Origin: Desulfobacter sp.
GTDB lineage: Bacteria > Desulfobacterota > Desulfobacteria > Desulfobacterales > Desulfobacteraceae
DNA: 64,000 nucleotides
Direction: 5' to 3'
NCBI GenBank assembly: GCA_028768525.1
Contig: CP054837.1
Location: 5,870,001 to 5,934,000 of the forward strand
Every line of letters begins with the position of its first letter. Position 1 is the first letter of the stretch. Made by a program: the position numbers and the translations under genes. A model generated the notes under the pieces. That model saw only the letters and a list, made by a program, of their open reading frames with translations. It did not search any database and was not told the DNA's origin. Positions 43,649 through 52,661 of the stretch are shown one piece after another.

Positions 43649-44533
43649 TTACCTGTTTACCAGATAAATACCCGTTCCCACCAGGATAAGGGCAAAGATC
43701 AGGGCGGCCGTCAGCGGCTCGCCCAGGACAACGGCACCGGCTGCCACCCCGAATAAAGGGGTCAGAAAGGTAAATGGGGCGATTTTGGATACCGGATATT
43801 CCCGGATCAGCCAGAACCATGCAATATAGGTGATAAAGGCGACCCATAGGATCTGGTAGGCCAGGCAGGCCGTGACCTCAGGACGCCAGTTCAGTCCCAC
43901 GGTTTCCCCGAGGGCTGCTGAGGCTGCAAAAAGGATAGGGGCTGATATACCCAGCTGGTATAACAGGGTTTTTCCCGGTGGGATGCGGGAGAGGGGAGAG
44001 GCCTTGATGGTGACGGTAACCGTGCCCCAGAGCAGGGCTGCCCCAAGTATCATGGCGTCTCCCAGAAGCATTTCCCGGCTTGGCATCTTGAGTGATTCAT
44101 GGAATGCGATCATGATCCCGCAAAAGGCAATGAGCATCCCCAATACCTGACTGCGCCTCAGTTTTTCTGATGTTACAAAGAGGTGGGCACCGAGGGCCAC
44201 CACAAAAGGAGAGGTGTTCAGAAAAATGCCAGACCTGGAGGCGTTGGTGAACTCGAGGCCCCAGTAGATCAGGATGAATTCGCCGGCAAAGAGGGTGCCG
44301 ATGATGATTCCCCATGGCAGTGTGCCGTCCCTGGCAAATATGGGCTGGTTTTTGAATTTCATCCATAGCATGACCAGCAGGCCTGAACCCGCGGACCTGA
44401 GTGCGGCCTGGAATACCGGGGGGATTTGGGTGACTCCGATTTTGATGGCCACCTGGTTTACCCCCCAGGAGGCGCAGAGAATAATCAGCAGCACCACTCC
44501 TTTTATGTCAATCTGCTTGTTTTCAGGCATCAT
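43649..44533 (-). CDS. EamA/DMT-superfamily transporter
   Basis: This 294-residue inner-membrane protein has ten hydrophobic segments in two EamA repeats (first beginning LLIILCASWGVNQVAI, second around MILGAALLWGTVTVTIK). The family exports amino acids, nucleosides or other metabolites. The final repeat carries FLTPLFGVAAGAVVLGEPL, a signature position. No substrate can be inferred. It converges with the editing-domain gene. Confidence 0.88.
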   Translation of the reverse strand: MMPENKQIDIKGVVLLIILCASWGVNQVAIKIGVTQIPPVFQAALRSAGSGLLVMLWMKFKNQPIFARDGTLPWGIIIGTLFAGEFILIYWGLEFTNASRSGIFLNTSPFVVALGAHLFVTSEKLRRSQVLGMLIAFCGIMIAFHESLKMPSREMLLGDAMILGAALLWGTVTVTIKASPLSRIPPGKTLLYQLGISAPILFAASAALGETVGLNWRPEVTACLAYQILWVAFITYIAWFWLIREYPVSKIAPFTFLTPLFGVAAGAVVLGEPLTAALIFALILVGTGIYLVNR

Positions 44534-44729
44534 GGCATTCTCTTATAGGGTATCCACTATCTATAATCCAGTTAAAAAAGAATTTTTAGGGATGCGGCGG
44601 ATGTTTTTTTCTGGTATATTACCGCCCTTGCATAGGATAGATGCGCCGGTTTATTCCGGCGGGGAAGGTCGCGGGGAACAATTTATCAGTCAACATTCTG
44701 GATTTAAGGATACAAAATAAGGCAGCGAG

Positions 44730-46343
44730 ATGAAGGGCTTGGAATTAAGCGAGCGGTATTATTCGGAAGTGGGGAAAGATACGTTTTCAAAACGGTTTGG
44801 CGCGTTGATGGACAGGGTGGCCGTGGGGTTGGCCGGTCCGGGGTCGGAATGTTTTGGATTTGATGATGAATTTTCCCGGGACCATGACTGGGGACCGGGA
44901 TTCTGCCTTTGGGTGACCCGGGATGACTTTCAGCGGTACGGCCGTGAACTTCAGGAATGTTACGACGCGCTGCCTAAAGATTTTCTAGGTTTCGGCCCGA
45001 GGCGGGAGAGCGCCGGTGAAACCGGCCGGGTCGGTGTGATGGTAATTGAGGCGTTTTTCAAACGGTACACCGGTTTGGACCACCCGCCCCAGAATCTTGA
45101 TGAATGGGATATCCCCAGTGCCAACCTGGCCCTGTGCGTTAACGGCCGGGTTTTTTCCGATCCGCTGGGAACATTTTCCCAATGGCGCAGGGACCTGGAG
45201 GGATTCTATCCCCGGGACATATGGCTTAAAAAAATTGCCGACGCCTGCATGAGGGCAGGACAATCCGGCCAGTATAACTGGCAGCGGGGAATCCAGCGCA
45301 ATGATCCCTTTGTGATTCAAACGGCCAAGACTGCATTCTGCAAAGAAATTTTCAAGCTGGTCTTTCTGCTGAATAAAGCTTATGCGCCGTACTATAAATG
45401 GTTGGCTGCCGGTGCCCGGCAATTGCCTTTTATGGGCGGGGACATTTACAGTCTGGTATGCCGGCTTCTTGGCGTAAATGATGCCGGCACTTCCGGGGGG
45501 CAGGCCTGGCAGGCCGCCGGGGAGCTGCTGGATACTATCTGTCAGAAAATGATTCAGGCCCTGAGCGATAAGGGGGTAAGTGATGGAAACCGCCCCTTTT
45601 TGATAGACCATGTGCCCAGTATCCTAAGCCGGATAGGTGACGAGGAATTCAGGGGCAGGCAGTGGCAGGGCGCCTCGGATGGCAATAGCCAAGCCAGGGG
45701 GGATGCCAAGTCCGGACCCGCCCCGTCCGGGGGAGACGGACAGGAATTGTCAAAACGAGAATTGATCTCCAATATTCTTAAGCGGGAATGGGCGATGTTT
45801 TCAACGGTGAATGACCGGGCTGATCTGGACCCGGCCCGGAAGAATTGCCCCACATGCAGGGATTTCCCTGAAGAATTCCGGCTTCACAGGACCGCCCAGC
45901 TGATGGTCTGGTCCCCAAAGACCCTGTCCCTCTATCTCAAGGACCTGGAGGACGCCCAGGTTCGGCAGAAAAATCTGATGACCTATAAATATGCCAGGAT
46001 GGAGAATCTCATCCCAAAGGAGAACAACAGCCGCTATATAGACCTGATTGCCGATGTACTGGTGGAATGGCAGAACGCATTTATCAGCAAGTATCCCGGT
46101 ATCATGTCCGGCGGAAGACCCCTGACCCGGGAAGAGGACCGGGCCGATATCGTCTCCTTTGAAACCTATCTCAGGGGCGAGCTGGAAACCTATTCGGAAC
46201 GAACCCTGGCCTCTTTGTATGACGATATCCTGGACTGCCGGAACCACGGCGAGACCTTTCCGGAACGGATTTACGGATATCTGGTCCGGGAAAAGGGCTA
46301 TGATTCCCTAAACCGGGCGGAGGGCGCAAGGCGCCTTGCCTAA
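44730..46343 (+). CDS. DUF4037-DUF4125 protein with nucleotidyltransferase-like N-terminus
   Basis: This is a 537-residue cytoplasmic protein. The N-terminal part has a nucleotidyltransferase-like pattern, GPGSECFGFDDEFSRDHDWG (residues ~36-55), as in DUF4037. A helical middle and a charged linker near 315-345 follow. The C-terminal ~190 residues fit DUF4125 (NCPTCRDFPEEFRLHRTAQL, LTREEDRADIVSFETYLRGE). Activity is unknown. Its end overlaps the convergent neighbour by 4 bp. Confidence 0.75.
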   Translation: MKGLELSERYYSEVGKDTFSKRFGALMDRVAVGLAGPGSECFGFDDEFSRDHDWGPGFCLWVTRDDFQRYGRELQECYDALPKDFLGFGPRRESAGETGRVGVMVIEAFFKRYTGLDHPPQNLDEWDIPSANLALCVNGRVFSDPLGTFSQWRRDLEGFYPRDIWLKKIADACMRAGQSGQYNWQRGIQRNDPFVIQTAKTAFCKEIFKLVFLLNKAYAPYYKWLAAGARQLPFMGGDIYSLVCRLLGVNDAGTSGGQAWQAAGELLDTICQKMIQALSDKGVSDGNRPFLIDHVPSILSRIGDEEFRGRQWQGASDGNSQARGDAKSGPAPSGGDGQELSKRELISNILKREWAMFSTVNDRADLDPARKNCPTCRDFPEEFRLHRTAQLMVWSPKTLSLYLKDLEDAQVRQKNLMTYKYARMENLIPKENNSRYIDLIADVLVEWQNAFISKYPGIMSGGRPLTREEDRADIVSFETYLRGELETYSERTLASLYDDILDCRNHGETFPERIYGYLVREKGYDSLNRAEGARRLA

Positions 46344-48085
46344 TCGGCCAGGCGCTGATCGTACATGGAGCCAACCCCGTACTCGTCCCTTCGCATAAAT
46401 TTGTCTACTGCCGGGCCGATGAGCTGCATTTCGGGGTTTTTTTTCTGGACATCCTGGGCAATCCGCATTTCCTTGGTGCATCCGGTGCTGTAGGTGGAAT
46501 CTTTGCCGATCCATTCCGGCGGCACCTTTTTATTCAATAGGGCAAAGCTTTCCGCGATGTCCTCCGAGGTCTGGAAGCGCCAGATATCAATATATCCGCT
46601 CCGCTGTACAATTTCCCACATATACATGAGGTCGTCGGCATCCATACCCTGTTCATAATAGAGCGAGGGATTGATGATGAAAAGGTTTGCAGACTGGTTG
46701 TGAAGGTGGTCGATGAATTGGCCCATGATTTTTTTGGCCACATCGATTTTGCCGGGAATTGAGCCGATGATGCCGCTGTAGAACATAACGGTCATGTTTC
46801 TGGCCTTGGCCCCTTTCATCTGGTCGATTATCTTACCGGCCTTTTCTTCAAGGTCCGTGTGGGAAAAGTTGATGAAATCCGGGTGCCGTGGTTTGAAAAC
46901 TACGGACAGGCCGCCTTCTTCGGCTGTTATATTGATGATGTCCCGGGTGAACCGGAAATGGGTATGGATGAGGCGGTTTTTCTGCTCGTTTCCCCTTGAA
47001 ATTATGCAGTCCACCTCTTTGAATATTCTGGAAAAAGCGGTGGAAACCAGCAGCAGATTCAGGGTTTCCTGGGTCCCGTCGGAGACCACATAAAGGTTTT
47101 CATCCTGTTTCAGACGCTGGACCAGCTTGTTTTTGCTGATGGTTTTGTCATGGATGAAATGGGCGTTTCCAAGGGCGTCTGCCAGGGTGTTGTCGGTGCG
47201 GATATCCGTGAGGGAGATCTTGTTAAAAAACGGGGTTTCCTTGACCGCCAGGATGACAACATGGCCAAGTTCCGCCAGAAATTTGGCAATGGCGATATCA
47301 ATAACCGCGTCACCGGCTTCATCCAGCAGCCATAGGAATTTGCTTTTGGGCCGGTGGAGCAGGGGGAGCAACCGGTCAAGGCCCTGGCCGGAAATTTTGA
47401 CATCAAAGAACGCTTTGACTGCTGCAAGGGACGGTACCTTGAAGTCCCTGTCCTGCCAGAGGTTCCCCTGGGCCAGGAGGCTGAGCAGCCTTAGAAATTC
47501 AATTTCTTTTATTTTTTTTCGCAGCTGGTAAAGGTTTAATTCCTCAATATTGTCAATGGTGCCGTTGATGTGGTTCAAGGCCTTTTTAAAGGTTTCAGAT
47601 GCAATGAGCCTGCTGGCCCTTTTGTTTTCTTCTTTTTTGCGGTTGGCATAAGGGTCTTCAATGTGGGTCCGGCTCAAAAAAATCTTATAGAGGCGTTTCT
47701 CCAATCGTGAGGGGATGAGCAGGTGGCTGCTGATTTCGTGGTCATATTTAATTTTGAGCAGGGACCTAAGAAATTTTTTATCATATTCGGAATCGATGAA
47801 TTCATCCACCAGCCCGATAATTTTGTCGTATACGGCATTGTACCGCTCATTGATGAATCGTCCGTTTTTCCGGGACATGATGGCGGAAAACATTTTGTCC
47901 GAGCAGGGGTAGAATCGTTCATCTATTTCTGGAAAAACCATGAATTCGATCTGTTCCAGGGTGCCGACCTTGGTGGGGTAGGCAAAGGGGTCGATGTGAT
48001 TTTCAAGGAAGAAAGCGGTGAGCCATGCGTTCTGGTTCGGATCATCTTCCATTATTCGCCATGGAGTGTGCGCAGCTTCAGTCAT
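46340..48085 (-). CDS. Conserved hypothetical, possible DUF89-like protein
   Basis: This is a 581-residue cytoplasmic protein. The C-terminal half has an alpha/beta core with LWLLDEAGDAVIDIAIAKFL, VILAVKETPFFNKISLTDI and DGTQETLNLLL then IISRGNEQKN. This resembles the Asp-centred metal-phosphatase core of DUF89 (damage-control phosphatases) in order and spacing, but key Asn and Lys residues differ. The helical N-terminal half is unrecognised. ATG 48085 with aaaggagatctt is the clear start; an ATG 33 bp upstream is not. Alternatives cannot be excluded. Confidence 0.6.
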   Translation of the reverse strand: MTEAAHTPWRIMEDDPNQNAWLTAFFLENHIDPFAYPTKVGTLEQIEFMVFPEIDERFYPCSDKMFSAIMSRKNGRFINERYNAVYDKIIGLVDEFIDSEYDKKFLRSLLKIKYDHEISSHLLIPSRLEKRLYKIFLSRTHIEDPYANRKKEENKRASRLIASETFKKALNHINGTIDNIEELNLYQLRKKIKEIEFLRLLSLLAQGNLWQDRDFKVPSLAAVKAFFDVKISGQGLDRLLPLLHRPKSKFLWLLDEAGDAVIDIAIAKFLAELGHVVILAVKETPFFNKISLTDIRTDNTLADALGNAHFIHDKTISKNKLVQRLKQDENLYVVSDGTQETLNLLLVSTAFSRIFKEVDCIISRGNEQKNRLIHTHFRFTRDIINITAEEGGLSVVFKPRHPDFINFSHTDLEEKAGKIIDQMKGAKARNMTVMFYSGIIGSIPGKIDVAKKIMGQFIDHLHNQSANLFIINPSLYYEQGMDADDLMYMWEIVQRSGYIDIWRFQTSEDIAESFALLNKKVPPEWIGKDSTYSTGCTKEMRIAQDVQKKNPEMQLIGPAVDKFMRRDEYGVGSMYDQRLAD

Positions 48086-48231
48086 AAGATCTCCTTTGTG
48101 CCGTCTCAAATATATCAAAAAAACCTTATCACTTTAGATTGGGATTTACAAATCCGGGCGGAAGGATTTGTATTATCCCTTTTGTATTGTCGGGCCTTGA
48201 CCTGACCGTCCTCCAGGGGTATGGTCCGGTC

Positions 48232-48870
48232 ATGGACAGAAAAACCGCATTCGGCATACTGGGACTGCCTCCCCAGGCAAATTCAAGGCAGGTGAAGGCA
48301 GCTTTTCGTGCCGAGGCCAAGATCTGGCATCCTGACCGCTTTGCAGGAGACCCTGAAGGGGCCCGGCGGGCCGAGGCCAGGATGAAGGAGATCAACGCCG
48401 CCTTCATGAGCCTTAAGCCGTTGCTGGCTGAACCGGCAAAGCAGGAACCGGAGTGCAATGCGGCTGAAGCCGAATCCCACGTCCGGAAAAGGAATCCGAA
48501 AACTGAACCCGTTAAAGAATTCGGTGTTTTTTCATCTTTCCGTACCTTTTTTAAAAAACAGCCCGGGAGGACGAGGGAGCAGGCAAAAGTTCGTTCCCGA
48601 AAAATGAAAGTTGACCGAAAAATGAAGGCTGCCCCAAAAAAGCAAAGGGATTTCAAGTCGGTGTTCAATAGGGTGGCGCCGGGCCTTCATGGGAGTGCAT
48701 GCCGTGAGGGCAGGGCGGTTCGGCGGCCGGCAATGCCCTATGACAATTACAGGCGTTACATGGCGTTGAAAAAGAGAATGAAATCAGTGCAGCAGCGATC
48801 CCAGGAAGGCGGCATCGGCAGGGTGGAAAAGATTTCGCCCGTCCGTCGGGTGGATGGCCTGGGAGAGTAG
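48232..48870 (+). CDS. J-domain (DnaJ-like) protein
   Basis: This is a 212-residue protein. The N-terminal J domain (MDRKTAFGILGLPP, WHPDRFAGD with HPD at 33-35, and MKEINAAFMSL) should stimulate an Hsp70. The rest is basic, with repeated Arg/Lys and no zinc fingers or Gly/Phe region, so it is a class III J protein. ATG 48232 is the likely start; reading further upstream gives unconserved sequence. It is divergent from the 48085 gene. Confidence 0.75.
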   Translation: MDRKTAFGILGLPPQANSRQVKAAFRAEAKIWHPDRFAGDPEGARRAEARMKEINAAFMSLKPLLAEPAKQEPECNAAEAESHVRKRNPKTEPVKEFGVFSSFRTFFKKQPGRTREQAKVRSRKMKVDRKMKAAPKKQRDFKSVFNRVAPGLHGSACREGRAVRRPAMPYDNYRRYMALKKRMKSVQQRSQEGGIGRVEKISPVRRVDGLGE

Positions 48871-48897
48871 TACGCCACGCCGTACGGGCGCTTTTTT

Positions 48898-49413
48898 TTA
48901 TTCAAAGGGAATGGCAGCCAGGATTTTTCCGGATTTCAATTCAACAAGGGCGGCGCCATTTGCGTCTACCATACCGTAGGTGGCCAGTTGGTTTCTGGGG
49001 GAAGTGATGCTGCCGGGATTCATCAGGATGAGTCCGTTCTGCCGTTCAAGGTGGCATAAATGGGTGTGTCCCTGGATCAGCACATCAAGCCCAATGGAAT
49101 CTGAAAAGGCCCTGTGGCCGTGGTGGATGCCGATCCTTTTCCCAAATACTTCAAATATTTTTTCGTTTTCGTACCCCGGGCAAAAAGATGCCGCATCACA
49201 GTTTCCGTATACATAATGCAGGGAATGGTTCAAGGCCCGCAGATCCGAGCGGATTTCGTCCGGCTGAAAATCCGGATTTCCGTAATTACCATACCTGGTG
49301 TCGAATAAATCTCCGGCCACAGCCAGGCTGTCATCCCCGGAAAGAAGGGCCCTGACGGTCAGCCACGCTCCAAGGCTGCCGTGGATATCTGCAAATACCA
49401 GAAGCCTGGACAT
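48898..49413 (-). CDS. YfcE-type calcineurin-like phosphodiesterase
   Basis: This 171-residue metallophosphoesterase has metal motifs FADIHGS, AGDLFD, YGNCD and HHGH then GHTH, in the order and spacing of YfcE/MJ0936. These enzymes hydrolyse phosphodiesters in vitro with unclear natural substrates. The length is typical. It is 5 bp after the M48 protease gene on the same strand, so probably co-transcribed. Confidence 0.88.
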   Translation of the reverse strand: MSRLLVFADIHGSLGAWLTVRALLSGDDSLAVAGDLFDTRYGNYGNPDFQPDEIRSDLRALNHSLHYVYGNCDAASFCPGYENEKIFEVFGKRIGIHHGHRAFSDSIGLDVLIQGHTHLCHLERQNGLILMNPGSITSPRNQLATYGMVDANGAALVELKSGKILAAIPFE

Positions 49414-49418
49414 GGCGT

Positions 49419-50672
49419 TTAGGCTTTGTCCATCAGGCTGAGGGCGGCAATCCGTTCCACCACCGGGGGATGGGAATAGTTTAAAAAAACGAAAAAGGGG
49501 TGGGGGGTGAGGTTGGACAGGTTGTGGGCACTCAGCTTTTTCAGAGCGGATATCAGGGCACCGGGATTTTTAGTTGTCCGGGCGGCAAATCGGTCTGCCT
49601 GGTATTCGTCCTTCCGTGAAGCGGCCTGCATGATAATGGAAATTACGAGGTCGATGGGTGAAAAGAGAATACTGAAAAATACCAGTCCGGCATAGACCGA
49701 AGGCGTGTCCACGAAAAAGGCGCTGAACAGCCCCTGATGGTTGAGAAACAGGGAGAGCAGATAAAAGATGATACCCATCTGGCCGATCCCAAAGGCCAAC
49801 CGCCGCTGAATATGCTTTTTTTTGTAATGCCCCATTTCATGGGCCAATACGGCCAGCAGTTCGTCTGTCTCCTGTTCTTTGATCAGGGTATCGTAGAGCA
49901 CAATCCGCTTATTTTTGCCGAATCCTGTAAAAAAAGCATTGGATTTAGCGCTGCGTTTGGAGCCGTCCATGACAAAAATCTGGGTCAGGGAAAAGTCAAT
50001 GGACCTGGCATAGGCGAATATGGCCCCTTTTAAAGGGCCGTCCTCCAATGGGCTGAACTTGTTGAACAGGGGCATGATCCAGGTGGGCACGATATACTGG
50101 ATTCCCAGCAGAAAGATGCAGGTGACGCCCCAGCAGATCAGCCAGGCCCAGTCGCCAGCCGTCATGAAAAACCAGAAAATGGCCGAAAGCAGGGCTGCAC
50201 CCAGAATAACGGAGAGCAGTATTGATTTAGCCATATCCAGTATAAAAAGTCCGGGTGTTGTCTTGTTGAACCCGAAACGCTCTTCAATGACAAAGGTGCT
50301 GTAAATTGAAAAGGGCAGGGCGGTAATGGATTTCAGGGCTGCCAGAATGCCGATGAAAAGCAGCCCGGACAGTACCGGGCCAAGTTCCAGGCCCCGGATG
50401 AAGTCATCCAGAAAACCGAATCCGCCCAGAAACCAGAACGCCAGCAGCAGTAACAGGTCTGCGCTGGCGGACACCAGCCCGAGCCGGGTGCCGGCTTTCA
50501 GGTAGGCTTGTGATTTTTTGTACCGGTCCTTGTCAAAAACATCTTCAAAGGACTGTGGGAGTGAGGCGGTTAAGTTGCCGATGTTCAGATAATCCGCTGC
50601 CAGATTCATCAGGTAGGCACCGATCAGGGTGGCGAGTATAATGGCAGTGATGGTTTGGTCTGTCAGCAGCAT
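49419..50672 (-). CDS. M48-family membrane zinc endopeptidase (CAAX protease 1-like)
   Basis: This 417-residue integral membrane protease resembles Ste24/HtpX. The zinc motif HEMGHYKKKH lies about two thirds along, with the later Glu in DEYQADRFA. Several membrane spans precede it (LLLLLAFWFLGGFGFLDDF, SAIFWFFMTAGDWAWLICW). The family handles membrane-protein quality control. ATG 50672 is chosen (agga at about 9 nt); a TTG two codons upstream is possible. It is downstream of ihfA. Confidence 0.88.
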   Translation of the reverse strand: MLLTDQTITAIILATLIGAYLMNLAADYLNIGNLTASLPQSFEDVFDKDRYKKSQAYLKAGTRLGLVSASADLLLLLAFWFLGGFGFLDDFIRGLELGPVLSGLLFIGILAALKSITALPFSIYSTFVIEERFGFNKTTPGLFILDMAKSILLSVILGAALLSAIFWFFMTAGDWAWLICWGVTCIFLLGIQYIVPTWIMPLFNKFSPLEDGPLKGAIFAYARSIDFSLTQIFVMDGSKRSAKSNAFFTGFGKNKRIVLYDTLIKEQETDELLAVLAHEMGHYKKKHIQRRLAFGIGQMGIIFYLLSLFLNHQGLFSAFFVDTPSVYAGLVFFSILFSPIDLVISIIMQAASRKDEYQADRFAARTTKNPGALISALKKLSAHNLSNLTPHPFFVFLNYSHPPVVERIAALSLMDKA

Positions 50673-50698
50673 CGGCAACTGTCCTGTGTTGGTGTGGG

Positions 50699-50983
50699 TC
50701 AGGCGTTATTGATTTGGTCCCGGAGCTTGCCCGAGCATTTGAAGGTGACCACACGTCTGGCCGGAAGGACCATTTCTTCATCCGTTGCAGGATTTCTGCC
50801 CTTTCTGGCCTTTTTTTCATTAACGCAGAATTTTCCGAAACCGCTGATCATGATGTCTTCACCGTTTTCAATGGTTTCTTTAAAGATTTCGAGGAACTCT
50901 TCCATGATTTCATAGGTCTCTGTTCTTGAAAGGTTGAGTTGATCCTGTATCCTTTCTGCAATGATGGTTTTCGTTAATGCCAT
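50699..50983 (-). CDS. ihfA: Integration host factor alpha subunit (HU/IHF family)
   Basis: This 94-residue DNA-bending protein begins MALTKTIIAERIQDQL, has SGFGKF for the core turn and GRNPATDEEMVLPARRVVTF in the DNA-intercalating arm. The proline position and length fit IHF alpha. It is involved in nucleoid architecture and promoter bending. A caggag site precedes the start. The upstream region holds a promoter with a palindrome, suggesting autoregulation. Confidence 0.88.
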   Translation of the reverse strand: MALTKTIIAERIQDQLNLSRTETYEIMEEFLEIFKETIENGEDIMISGFGKFCVNEKKARKGRNPATDEEMVLPARRVVTFKCSGKLRDQINNA

Positions 50984-51012
50984 AAAATTTTACTCCTGCA
51001 ATACCTTTTATA

Positions 51013-51041
51013 ATATTAGGTATTCAAATATTGATTGTCAT
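51013..51041 (-). promoter_or_regulatory. Putative ihfA promoter with overlapping inverted repeat
   Basis: On the minus strand ATGACA (51036-51041) and TAATAT (51013-51018) lie 17 bp apart. An inverted repeat, aatacct (51000-51006) and aggtatt (51018-51024), brackets the -10 and could be an operator. Confidence 0.45.
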
Positions 51042-51284
51042 AAAAAAATGAAGTGCTAAAATACTTTAAAACCCGGGCCCTTGTCAAGGGAGATCGGTTA
51101 TGTTTCGCGGACGGTTTCCATGGGCAATGCCAGGGGATGGTAACATGGCCTGTTTTAGATTGAGAATTCCCCCATAGTCTGGTATTTGTATGGAAAAAAT
51201 GTTTGCCGCCATGCTATTATGTTAGCAGGTTTCGAATCCCGGAACAAAAATTCTGGAAATAACGGTTTTCACCACGGAGAAATG

Positions 51285-52649
51285 ATGACACAGGTTGCAG
51301 CAATTACTCCCCTTGACGGAAGATATGCCAGGTTGACAGGGGAACTGGCAGAGATATTCAGCGAATCCGGACTGATCCGCCACCGCGTAAAAGTGGAGGT
51401 GGAATGGCTCAAGTTTATTATCAATGACCTGAAACTTGCCGGTGAACAGATACCGGATCTTTCGGCCTTGGACACTCTGGTTGAGTCTTTCTGTGAGGCA
51501 GACGCCCTGAGGGTAAAGGAAATTGAGCGCAAGACCAACCACGATGTCAAAGCCGTGGAGTATCTGATCAAAGAGAAAATGGATCAGGCAGGACTTGGGG
51601 AAATCCGTGAATGGGTCCATTTTGCCTGCACCTCAGAGGATATCAACAACACCGCTTACGGCTTGATGCTCAAACAGGGCAAAACCATTATTGCGGAGCT
51701 GCTTAAGGGGTATGTCTCCGACCTGGAAGAGAAAGCAACAGCGTATAAATCAGTTCCAATGATGTCCAGGACCCACGGTCAGCCCGCCACCCCCACAACT
51801 GTGGGCAAGGAACTTGTTAATTTTGCCTGGCGGATGAACCAGGAAATTGATTTTCTGGTAAATAAAAAGGTCCAGGCCAAAATAAACGGGGCAACCGGAA
51901 ATTATAATGCCCATCTCTTTGCCTTCCCTGATATTGACTGGATCGGTGCCTCGGAACGCTTCATTTCCCGGCACCTTGATCTTGAACCGATTCTTTTTAC
52001 CACCCAAATCAACCCCAACAGCGCCCTGTCCCAGGTCCTCCATGCCATGGTCCGGGCTGCCGCAACCATGATTGACTTTGACCGGGATATGTGGGGGTAT
52101 ATCAGTTTAGGCTATTTTAAGCAGCGGGTGAAGAAGGGCGAAACCGGCTCTTCAACCATGCCCCACAAGGTAAACCCCATTGATTTTGAAAATAGCGAAG
52201 GCAATATGGGAATTGCCATCTCCATGATGGAGCACCTGGCGGTGAAACTCCAGAAATCCCGGTTCCAGAGGGATTTGAGCGATAGTACCGTGCTTCGGAG
52301 CCTGGGATCTGCTTTTGGATATTTTGCCATCGGGGTTAAAAATGCCATGAAGGGACTGGCCAAGGTGGACTTGAATGCCGAGGTGATGGCCCGGGATCTG
52401 GCTGACAACCAGGAACTGCTGGCAGAACCCTTCCAGACTGTAATGCGGGTTTACGGGGAGGAAAATCCCTACGAACGGTTAAAAGATCTGACCCGGGGCC
52501 GGAAAATTGGCAAGGCTGAGCTGACCGCCTTTGTGGATGGGCTTGAAAAAGTCCCAGGCCCGGTGAAGCAGAGGATGGAAACCCTCAGCCCGGATACCTA
52601 TATTGGCCTTGCGGAATCACTTGTGGACAGGTATTTTCAAAATAAATAA
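51285..52649 (+). CDS. purB: Adenylosuccinate lyase
   Basis: This 454-residue enzyme cleaves adenylosuccinate and SAICAR in purine synthesis. It is of the longer, E. coli-like type: AITPLDGRYARL at the start, SRTHGQPATPTT in the middle and the signature GSSTMPHKVNPIDFENSEGN. ATG 51285 or ATG 51282 follows ggaga; in-frame codons further upstream are unlikely. It is followed 12 bp later by an HD-GYP regulator, which may be co-transcribed. Together with purA it completes AMP formation from IMP. Confidence 0.95.
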   Translation: MTQVAAITPLDGRYARLTGELAEIFSESGLIRHRVKVEVEWLKFIINDLKLAGEQIPDLSALDTLVESFCEADALRVKEIERKTNHDVKAVEYLIKEKMDQAGLGEIREWVHFACTSEDINNTAYGLMLKQGKTIIAELLKGYVSDLEEKATAYKSVPMMSRTHGQPATPTTVGKELVNFAWRMNQEIDFLVNKKVQAKINGATGNYNAHLFAFPDIDWIGASERFISRHLDLEPILFTTQINPNSALSQVLHAMVRAAATMIDFDRDMWGYISLGYFKQRVKKGETGSSTMPHKVNPIDFENSEGNMGIAISMMEHLAVKLQKSRFQRDLSDSTVLRSLGSAFGYFAIGVKNAMKGLAKVDLNAEVMARDLADNQELLAEPFQTVMRVYGEENPYERLKDLTRGRKIGKAELTAFVDGLEKVPGPVKQRMETLSPDTYIGLAESLVDRYFQNK

Positions 52650-52661
52650 TCAAGGAGAGAA

